A stretch of 64,000 bases of DNA from Amycolatopsis sp. WAC 01376 (lineage in GTDB: Bacteria > Actinomycetota > Actinomycetes > Mycobacteriales > Pseudonocardiaceae), in the NCBI RefSeq assembly GCF_003947415.1, contig NZ_QHKL01000009.1, positions 310,001 to 374,000 of the forward strand, given 5' to 3'. The notes beneath the pieces were generated by a model. It did no database searches. It saw only the letters and a program-made list of their open reading frames with translations, and was not told where the DNA came from. Positions 50,969 to 57,722 of the stretch are shown piece by piece (the first letter of the stretch is position 1; every line of letters begins with the position of its first letter). Both the position numbers and the translations under genes were made by a program.

Positions 50969-52042
50969 CTAGGCCACCAGAGCGAAACTCGAGTAGTACT
51001 CGCCAGACGGATCCCGCGAACCACTCCGGTCGGGGCTGACCTCGGCACCGACCCAGCCCTGGAACGCCCCCGCGTCGTCGATCACCTGCAGCAGCGGGCG
51101 AACGTGACTGTTGCCGAGGTAGCAACCGTTGTAGGACAGGCATTCGCACCAGAACTCGTAACTGTTGCGCCGTCCGCCGAAGGCATCGCTCAGGTAGTAG
51201 AACCGCCTGTCGCCGGTGTCGATGATCTTCTGCGCGCATGCCTCGTATCCGGCGCCTGGGAGGCAGCAGGAGGTCGGGGCGCAACCGGAGTCGTACTGCA
51301 CGAAGCCGAGGCACGAGCCGTCGTCGCATTTGTTCCAGCCAGGACCGACACCGAGGGCGCCACTACCGCCTCTGGTCCAGTTGGTGATCGCACGGCGGTT
51401 CACCCCTTGCCCTTCGAGCAGGTACGACCGCTGGGTCGCGCGGACCGAACTCATCGGGGCCTTGCTCGTCTGCGCGAGGGAGGCGTTGCTGCCGTAGGCG
51501 ATGCCGCTGGTGATGGAGTAGTCGTCACTCACCAGTTGCATGCGGCCGAGACCCGGCCGGGGTTCCGAAACCGACCACGTCTCCGCGAGGTTCACGGTCG
51601 TCGTGGTGCCGTTGACGGTGCTCTTCGTCCAGGTGATGGCCACCTGCCCGGAGTTCTCGGCATAGGTGCCGGTGAAGTGGCCGTTCGGTTCACCGGTGAA
51701 GCCCGGCGCGGTCTTGATCGGGCAGTTGTTGCGGGGATTGGACCCCGGCGCCCAGTCGCCGCAGTAGTAGACGTCGCCGCTGTTGACCGGGGCGGGGAAA
51801 TCCGCCTGGTTCCAGGTCCAGAAGTTGTGCGCGACGGTGTTGTCGGCCGGGTTGAACACGAGGTAGCCGAGGCGGATGTAGTTGCGGTCGGCGTCGGTGC
51901 GGAATCCGCCGACGCTCACCACCCAGTTCTGTTTGCCCGACGGCGCGGATCCGGTCCGGGCCTGGGACGCGCCGACGAGGAGCGTCGAGGCGAGCACGGA
52001 CAAAACGACGATCGCCAGAACGCGTAACCGTTTTCTCGCCAT
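50969..52042 (-). CDS. Secreted Cys-rich protein of unknown family
   Basis: A 357-residue exported protein with signal peptide (MARKRLRVLAIVVLSVLASTLL, cleavage after SQA). It is rich in aromatic residues and has about 12 Cys, many clustered (CDDGSCLGF, CAPTSCCLPG, CECLSYNGCYLG), so it is probably disulfide-stabilised. WVVSVGGFRTDADRNYIRLGYL and HFTGTYAENSGQVAITWTKS suggest a beta-sandwich or barrel. I do not recognise the family or an active site. It lies 17 bp downstream of the SpoIIM gene on the same strand and could be co-transcribed. Confidence 0.7.
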   Translation of the reverse strand: MARKRLRVLAIVVLSVLASTLLVGASQARTGSAPSGKQNWVVSVGGFRTDADRNYIRLGYLVFNPADNTVAHNFWTWNQADFPAPVNSGDVYYCGDWAPGSNPRNNCPIKTAPGFTGEPNGHFTGTYAENSGQVAITWTKSTVNGTTTTVNLAETWSVSEPRPGLGRMQLVSDDYSITSGIAYGSNASLAQTSKAPMSSVRATQRSYLLEGQGVNRRAITNWTRGGSGALGVGPGWNKCDDGSCLGFVQYDSGCAPTSCCLPGAGYEACAQKIIDTGDRRFYYLSDAFGGRRNSYEFWCECLSYNGCYLGNSHVRPLLQVIDDAGAFQGWVGAEVSPDRSGSRDPSGEYYSSFALVA

Positions 52043-52059
52043 GGGAGAAGCTAACCAGT

Positions 52060-53067
52060 TCAGCCGGCTTCAGGTCGAGAATCTCCAGCGTATCGCCAGT
52101 CGACGTCACCCACTTCGCCCGCTTTCGCGGCCCGGCGCCCGACCACGAACACGTACAGTAAGAACGCGACCTCGGCGACCACTCCGATGCCGATGCGGGC
52201 CCAGGTCGGCAGGCCCGACGGCGTCACGAAACCCTCGATCACGCCGGAGATCAGCAGGACCACGGTCAGCCCCAGCGCCATCACCACGACCGACCGCCCC
52301 TGCTCGCCGAGCGCCGCCGTCCGGGACCGGCGCCCCGGGTCGATGACCGTCCAGCCGAGCTTCAGCCCCGTCCCTGCCGCGACGAACACCGCGGTCAGCT
52401 CCAGCAGGCCGTGCGGCAGGATCAGGCCGAAGAACACGTCGAGCCGTCCGGCCGAGGACATCAGCGCCGCGCCGATCGCGAGGTTCAGCGAGTTCGCCCA
52501 GAGCGCGTAGATCACCGGGAGCCCCAGCACCACGCCGAGGAACAGGCAGGTCGCGGCCACCCACGCGTTGTTCGTCCAGACGCGCGCGGCGAAGGAACCC
52601 GCGGGGTCGGACGAGTAATACGTCTCGTACTTCCCGCCCGGCGCCGTCAGGTCCTTGAACTCCTCGGGCGAGGCCAGCGACGCGAGCACCTGCGGATCGC
52701 CCGCGATCCATACCGCCGCGATCGCCATCACCGCGATCGACGCCGCCGCCGACGCCAGCCACCAACGCCTGCTCAGGTACAGCGCCGCCGGGAACCGCTG
52801 GGTGAAGAACAGCCCGACCTCACGCCAGGCGGGACTGTGCGAGCCGGTGACGGCCGAACGGGCCTTCGCGACCAGACCGGACAGGTGCGCGACGAGCACC
52901 GGATCGGGCGCGACCGAGCGGATGATCGAAAGATGCGTCGCGACGCGCTGGTACAGCGTCACCAGCTCGTCGGCGTCCGGGCCGCTGAGTTTCCCGGCGC
53001 GGCCGACGAGGTCACGCAGCCGGTTCCATTCGGCCTCATGCGCGGCGACGAACACGTCCACGTCCAA
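52060..53067 (-). CDS. SpoIIM-family membrane protein
   Basis: A 335-residue stage II sporulation protein M-like protein: a soluble helical leader (about 1-95), then five or six membrane segments with conserved NNAWVAATCLFLGVVLGLP and FFGLILPHGLLELTAVFVAAG (about 215-235), the SpoIIM signature. In actinobacteria this gene sits beside RDD, MoxR and DUF58 genes, not in a sporulation engulfment locus. Divergent from the RDD gene across 61 bp. Confidence 0.88.
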   Translation of the reverse strand: MDVDVFVAAHEAEWNRLRDLVGRAGKLSGPDADELVTLYQRVATHLSIIRSVAPDPVLVAHLSGLVAKARSAVTGSHSPAWREVGLFFTQRFPAALYLSRRWWLASAAASIAVMAIAAVWIAGDPQVLASLASPEEFKDLTAPGGKYETYYSSDPAGSFAARVWTNNAWVAATCLFLGVVLGLPVIYALWANSLNLAIGAALMSSAGRLDVFFGLILPHGLLELTAVFVAAGTGLKLGWTVIDPGRRSRTAALGEQGRSVVVMALGLTVVLLISGVIEGFVTPSGLPTWARIGIGVVAEVAFLLYVFVVGRRAAKAGEVGDVDWRYAGDSRPEAG

Positions 53068-53128
53068 CTCGGAGCCCTCCCGGCGATCGTCCTTGGTCGC
53101 CCAGCCTATTCGTCACTACGCTTGCCAG

Positions 53129-54022
53129 GTGGAACAAGAGTCCGAACTCGTCACCGGCGAGGCCGTCGTCCTGGACGTGCGCGCGGCGAAACTGGCCAGC
53201 CGCGGGCTCGCCATGATGCTCGACGTCGCCGTCCAGCTGATCGCGCTGGTCGTCGCGATGCTGGTCCTGAGCCAGGTCGCCGCGTTCGGGGACGAGGCGC
53301 TGGCACTGACCCTGTTCCTGGTGACCCTCGTGCTGATCATGGTCGGCTACCCGGTGATCTCCGAGACACTGACCCGCGGCCGCACCCTCGGGAAGATGGC
53401 GCTCGGCCTGCGGGTGGTCCGCACCGACGGCGGCCCGGTCCGGTTCCGGCACGCGCTGGTCCGCGGGCTCGCCGGCTTCTTCGTCGACTTCTGGGCGCTG
53501 GGCATGCTCGGCGTCGTGGCCGTGGTCACGTCGCTGCTGTCACCCAACGGCCGCCGCGTCGGCGACTACCTCGCCGGCACCCTCGTGATCCGGGAACGCA
53601 TGCCCGCCTCCCGCACGCCGTACGTCGGGATGCCGCCGCAGCTGGCGCACTGGGCTTCGCAGCTGGACCTGACCCGGCTGCCGAACGACCTCGCGCTGGC
53701 CGTCCGGCAGTACTTGAGCCGCACGAGCGAGCTTCGCCCCGAAGCGGTCGAAGCCCTCGGGTACGGGCTCGCGCAGCAGGTCGCTTCGGTGATCGGAGCG
53801 CCGGTGCCGCCGGGGGTGCCGTCGTGGGCGTACCTGTCGGCGGTGCTGGCGGAGCGGCGGCAGCGGGATCAGGCGAAGCTGCAACCGGCGGTTCAGTACG
53901 GGCCGCCGGTGGCGCAGCCCTTCGCGGCGGGACAGTCCTTCGCGCCTGTTGCGCAGCCGGTCGCCCAACCGCAGCCTCCCTCGGAGCCGGTACCGGAGAA
54001 CCCCTTCACGCCGCCCAGCTGA
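53129..54022 (+). CDS. RDD-family membrane protein
   Basis: 297 residues. The RDD domain (about 1-150) shows the family Arg and Asp residues in LASRGLAMMLDVAVQ, TRGRTLGKMALGLRV and RRVGDYLAGTLVI. A cytoplasmic tail follows, ending in a Pro/Gln-rich stretch (FAPVAQPVAQPQPPSEPVP). RDD proteins are implicated in small-molecule or ion transport in some bacteria; here it pairs with SpoIIM and the MoxR locus. The GTG at 53129 is the only start near the domain edge. Confidence 0.87.
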   Translation: MEQESELVTGEAVVLDVRAAKLASRGLAMMLDVAVQLIALVVAMLVLSQVAAFGDEALALTLFLVTLVLIMVGYPVISETLTRGRTLGKMALGLRVVRTDGGPVRFRHALVRGLAGFFVDFWALGMLGVVAVVTSLLSPNGRRVGDYLAGTLVIRERMPASRTPYVGMPPQLAHWASQLDLTRLPNDLALAVRQYLSRTSELRPEAVEALGYGLAQQVASVIGAPVPPGVPSWAYLSAVLAERRQRDQAKLQPAVQYGPPVAQPFAAGQSFAPVAQPVAQPQPPSEPVPENPFTPPS

Positions 54023-54032
54023 CCTACGCCGA

Positions 54033-54089
54033 AGTCCGTGAGGGCCTCCTTCCCTACCCTGAGAGTAGGGAAGGAGGCCCTCACGGACT
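54033..54089. repeat. Palindrome, class B, first of three
   Basis: 25-bp perfect arms (54033-54057 and 54065-54089; AGTCCGTGAGGGCCTCCTTC leading), loop CCTGAGA. It starts 10 bases after the RDD stop. Confidence 0.93.
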
Positions 54090-54125
54090 TGCGCCGACTT
54101 ACCCTGCCGGGCCCCTGCGCCCCCA

Positions 54126-54182
54126 AGTACATGAAGGCCCCCTTCCTTGCGCTAGACGCAAGGAAGGGGGCCTTCATGTACT
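54126..54182. repeat. Palindrome, class B, second of three
   Basis: 26-bp perfect arms (54126-54151 and 54157-54182; AGTACATGAAGGCCCCCTTC leading), loop CTAGA. The inner part, CCTTCCTTGCG, recalls class C; the outer part begins GTACATGAAGG instead of GTCCGTGAAGG. Confidence 0.93.
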
Positions 54183-54239
54183 ACGAAGCCTTTACACGCT
54201 GCCGACGGTGCCACAGCGCCAAAAGGTCGCGTTGCAGAA

Positions 54240-54294
54240 GTCCGTGAAGGCCTCCTTGAGGGACTCTGGGTCCCTCAAGGAGGCCTTCACGGAC
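54240..54294. repeat. Palindrome, class B, third of three
   Basis: 25-bp perfect arms (54240-54264 and 54270-54294; GTCCGTGAAGGCCTCCTTGA leading), loop TCTGG. The inner word CTCCTTGAGGGAC is repeated as a half-copy at 32842-32867. It ends 24 bases before the metallopeptidase stop. Confidence 0.93.
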
Positions 54295-54318
54295 CGAGCC
54301 GGGCGAAACCCGAGCGGG

Positions 54319-55779
54319 TCAGGAGACGTCGGCCGGCTTGGCAGACCACGTGTTGCACTGGAACAGCCGGTTCTTCTGCGCGCCGTGCTGCCACCACGAG
54401 ACGGCGTGCGCGTCGGAGCCGTGATCGCGCGGGCCGCCGTTGTGGTCGCCGCGGTCCTGGGTCTGCCAGGCGTCGCGGTACATCGCCTGGTCGACCGAGC
54501 CGCCGCGGCCGACGGTCGAGCCCAGGAACGTCCCGGACAGACACTGCGCCGAAAGCTCGTTGCGCCGCGACATCTCCAGGCCCGCCGCCGAGTCGGTGCC
54601 CGCTTCGTACCGCGCGTCCCAATAGGCTTTCGAGATACCGGAGAGCGCCTGGATGTGGTGCGCGTACTCGTGGGCGTAGAGGGCCAGATAGACCCCGGGC
54701 CGGTTGCCGTACTGAGGGACCTGAAGGCCTTCGTACGGCATGTAAAGCGTCTCGTTCTGCGAGCAGTAGAACGCCGCCACCGAGCCGTTGCTGGCGTCGC
54801 CGCAGGGGCTCGACCAGTTCTTGCCGGACGGGTACTTCACGGTCGGGACGCGGAACGGCAGTTTCGTGTAGTTCATGACCTGCTGCCAGACGCTGTCCAG
54901 GCAGGGCCGCGCGCTTTCGAAGAACGCCGCGGCCGCTTCCGGGTTGTTCGCCCAGCGCGAGAGGTTGCACGGCTGGTTCGGGAGACCGACTTGGGAATCG
55001 AGCCACAGCGGGTTGTCCGCCAGCTTGTAGTGCGGTTGCGGGCCGGACGGGGCACGGCTGGCCGAGGTCTCCCGGGTCGAGCCCGCCGACGTTTCGCGCG
55101 AGGCGGTCGAATCGCGGGAACGGGTGCTCGTCGTCGACGTGTCGCTGGACGTGGTCGTCGTGTAGTCCGAAGAGGACGTCGTCGAATAACTGGAGTATCC
55201 GACATCCGCGGTGTGCCGCGAGTCGCCGTTCGCGATGGTGACGACCATCAGCAGCCCGCCCATGACCGCCATCACGGCGACGATCGCGACCGCCGCGATC
55301 ACCCCGCCGTTGGACTTCTTGGCGTGATATCCGCCGTACGGGGTGAACGCGGGCTGAGCGAAACGCGGGCCGTACGGAAGCTGCGGCGGGCCGGCCGCGC
55401 CGGGCCGGAACGGGACCGGTGCGCCGATCCGCGGCGGCGGCAGCGGGGCCGCGCCCGGCGGGGGCAGCGGCATCCCGCCGCTCGGCGGACCTTGCCGGAA
55501 CGGCGGCGGGACCGGAGTCGGCCGGGAGACCGGCGGTTGCCCGGGGCGGCCGGGCGGGACGGGGCCCGGACCACCGCGCGGCGGCAGTGGCCGCGCTCCG
55601 GGTGGCGGGAGCGGGCGACCACCTTGCGGTGGCAGCGGACGCGCGCCCGGCGGCGGGAGCGGGCGGCCACCTTGCGGCGGAAGCGGACGCGCTCCGGGTG
55701 GTGGCAGCGGGCGGCCACCGTGCGGTGGCGGAGTCGGCCGGCGCCGCGGATCAGGCGCGCCGGGCGGCTGCTGGTTCAT
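54319..55779 (-). CDS. Membrane-anchored neutral zinc metallopeptidase with proline-repeat leader
   Basis: 486 residues, paralogue of the protein at 43385-44473. The cytoplasmic leader (about 1-155) holds three tandem copies of a 16-residue unit, PLPPPGARPLPPQGGR, and further PPG-rich sequence. A membrane segment (GGVIAAVAIVAVMAVMGGLLMVV, about 158-180), a Ser/Thr linker and the extracellular peptidase domain follow, with zinc motif HEYAHH at about 369 and GLEMSRRNELSAQCLSG. The shared tail NRLFQCNTWSAKPADVS is close to that of the paralogue. Substrate unknown. Confidence 0.88.
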   Translation of the reverse strand: MNQQPPGAPDPRRRPTPPPHGGRPLPPPGARPLPPQGGRPLPPPGARPLPPQGGRPLPPPGARPLPPRGGPGPVPPGRPGQPPVSRPTPVPPPFRQGPPSGGMPLPPPGAAPLPPPRIGAPVPFRPGAAGPPQLPYGPRFAQPAFTPYGGYHAKKSNGGVIAAVAIVAVMAVMGGLLMVVTIANGDSRHTADVGYSSYSTTSSSDYTTTTSSDTSTTSTRSRDSTASRETSAGSTRETSASRAPSGPQPHYKLADNPLWLDSQVGLPNQPCNLSRWANNPEAAAAFFESARPCLDSVWQQVMNYTKLPFRVPTVKYPSGKNWSSPCGDASNGSVAAFYCSQNETLYMPYEGLQVPQYGNRPGVYLALYAHEYAHHIQALSGISKAYWDARYEAGTDSAAGLEMSRRNELSAQCLSGTFLGSTVGRGGSVDQAMYRDAWQTQDRGDHNGGPRDHGSDAHAVSWWQHGAQKNRLFQCNTWSAKPADVS

Positions 55780-55879
55780 CGAGTGGATCCCCCATGCGGT
55801 TCGGCAACGCCGTTCGCCCAGGTGGCGGATTCGGCGTTTCGGCGGTCAGCATAGATCGGCTGCCCTAAGGTGTGTGGCT

Positions 55880-57649
55880 GTGTTGACGAAATGGGGGACG
55901 GCGGTCGTGGCCGTCGCGGCGAGCTCGGCCTTGATGGCCCCGCCGTCGGATACGAACGTTCCGGAGGCGCCCGAAGCGGGCCCTTCGCTGACGAACGCGC
56001 CGCAGTTGCCGAAGCCGCCGCCGATCGGCGCACGCGGCCAGCTCGGGCTGCTCCAGCCGCCGAGCGGCACGGCCGCGAACGTCTCGGTGAAGGTGGAACG
56101 CGACGGTTCGGTGTCGATCACCGAGCAGGTGACCGTCCCGGGTGGACAGCATCTGGTACGCCGGATTCCGTTGAAGGTTCCCGCCGGTGAGGATCAGGAC
56201 CGCGTCTACGGCGTCCGTGACGTCTCGGTGGAGGGCGCGGGGAAGGCCGAGTCGAACGGCGAGCAGCTGGTCGCCACCTTCGACGGCGGCGCGGCCACCC
56301 TCAAGTACAAAGTGGACGGAGCGGTCGCGGACGTCAACGGTGCGCAGCAGGTGCGCTGGCAGGTGGCGAGCGGCTGGGACGGCGAACTGTCCCGCGTGTC
56401 CGCGTCGTTCAGCGCGCCGACGCGCGAAACGCCCACAGTGGACTGTTTCGCCGGGCCGCTCGGTTCGGACAGGCAGTGTTCGCTCGCGGAGATCGACCAC
56501 AGCGGCGTCGTCCGCGTCGAGCAGGACAAACTCGCGGCAGGCGAACGGGTCGACCTCGCCGTCGGACTCCCGGCGGGCACGGTGCCCGCGAACGCGCGGT
56601 TCGAACAGATCGCCTCGGTCGGCGGAGCGTTCGCCCTCACCACCGTCGCCGGTCTCGGTTTCGGGGCCCTGGCGCTGTTGCTGATCCTCGGCGCGCTCGC
56701 CGTCTGGTTGCTGCGCCGTCGCGACAAGGGCGCGCACACCGCGGGTACCGGTCCGGTCGACGTCCTCATGCGAGACGGTGATCGGGTCTCCTTCGCCTCG
56801 CCCGACGGTGTCCTGCCCGGCCAGGTCGGCACGGTCGTCGACGAGACGGTCGACGTCGTGGACGTCAGCGGAACGGTGGTCGACCTCGCGGTCCGCAACT
56901 ACCTGTGGATCGCCGAGGTGCGCGGCGCGGGCACGGTCGACTGGCAGCTCACCCGCCGCAACGCGCCCGACGAGCACCTCGTCGCCTTCGAACGCGAGAT
57001 CTACACCGCGCTCCTTCCCGAGGGCACCGATTCCGTGCTGCTGTCGGAACTCCGCGGCCGCGGCACCGTCGACCTCCGCGTCGCCGGCGAGGCGATGTAC
57101 GCCGACGTCGTGCGCAAGGGCTGGTTCTCCCGCCGTCCGGACAAGGGCAGGAGCAAGCTCACTTGGGCGGGTATCGGCCTGGTCGCGCTCGGTCTCGTGG
57201 GCACCGTCGTCCTGACCTTCACGGCGGGGCACGCGCTGCTCGGCGTGGCGGTCTTGCTCGCCGGGATCGCCGCGTTGCTGGGTGCCTCGTGGGTCCCGCC
57301 GCGGACCTCGCGCGGCAGGCGGCTGGTCGGCCAGGTGCGCGGCCTGCTCGAGTACCTGCACACCGTCAAGGTCGCCGATATCCCCGTGGCGGACAGGGAA
57401 TTGGTGTTCTCCCGGTCGCTGCCGTACGCGATCGTGCTCGGCGACACCGAGCACTGGCTCCGCACGTTCGAGGGGCTCGACCCGTCGGCGGACGGTTCGG
57501 CCGGGCTGTACTGGTTCGGTGGCCTCGAAGGCGATCGGGATCTGCGCCGGTTCGCCGCGCACCTTCCGTCGTTCCTGTCCGCTTTGGACGGTCTGCTCGC
57601 CGAATCCGGGCACCTGCGCTCGCTTCGCCCGGAACCGGTCCCCGCCTGA
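55880..57649 (+). CDS. DUF2207 membrane protein (first of two)
   Basis: 589 residues: signal or anchor segment, proline-rich spacer, an extracytoplasmic DUF2207 domain (VSVKVERDGSVSITEQVTVPGGQHLVRRIPL, about 65-250), a membrane segment (about 253-275), a cytoplasmic part (MRDGDRVSFASPDGVLPGQVGTV) and two further segments near residues 430-470. Members are annotated as predicted membrane proteins and their function is unknown. The GTG at 55880 has TAAGG about ten bases upstream; GTG 55874 is too close to it. Paralogue follows in tandem. Confidence 0.82.
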   Translation: MLTKWGTAVVAVAASSALMAPPSDTNVPEAPEAGPSLTNAPQLPKPPPIGARGQLGLLQPPSGTAANVSVKVERDGSVSITEQVTVPGGQHLVRRIPLKVPAGEDQDRVYGVRDVSVEGAGKAESNGEQLVATFDGGAATLKYKVDGAVADVNGAQQVRWQVASGWDGELSRVSASFSAPTRETPTVDCFAGPLGSDRQCSLAEIDHSGVVRVEQDKLAAGERVDLAVGLPAGTVPANARFEQIASVGGAFALTTVAGLGFGALALLLILGALAVWLLRRRDKGAHTAGTGPVDVLMRDGDRVSFASPDGVLPGQVGTVVDETVDVVDVSGTVVDLAVRNYLWIAEVRGAGTVDWQLTRRNAPDEHLVAFEREIYTALLPEGTDSVLLSELRGRGTVDLRVAGEAMYADVVRKGWFSRRPDKGRSKLTWAGIGLVALGLVGTVVLTFTAGHALLGVAVLLAGIAALLGASWVPPRTSRGRRLVGQVRGLLEYLHTVKVADIPVADRELVFSRSLPYAIVLGDTEHWLRTFEGLDPSADGSAGLYWFGGLEGDRDLRRFAAHLPSFLSALDGLLAESGHLRSLRPEPVPA

Positions 57650-57667
57650 CGTGAAGACTCGCGATTC

Positions 57668-57715
57668 GTCCTCTGAATGCGGTCCTTGCGCGCGCAACTA
57701 CCGCATTCAGAGGAC
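57668..57715. repeat. Palindrome, class D, inside a gene leader
   Basis: 16-bp perfect arms (57668-57683 and 57700-57715, word CCTCTGAATGC), loop CCTTGCGCGCGCAACT. The outer right arm has drifted (GACTAAATGCG instead of GACGAAATGCG). Its AGAGGA (57710-57715) is the probable ribosome binding site of the next gene. It lies between two codirectional paralogues. Confidence 0.9.
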
Positions 57716-57722
57716 TAAATGC

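Noticed and set aside
52060-53067. Sporulation locus suggested by the SpoIIM-like gene
   Set aside because: No other sporulation genes are near. In actinobacteria this family accompanies RDD, MoxR and DUF58 genes.
2974-54294. Palindromes as insertion-sequence ends or miniature transposons
   Set aside because: I found no transposase and no convincing target duplications at the ones I inspected. Mobility stays possible but is not shown.
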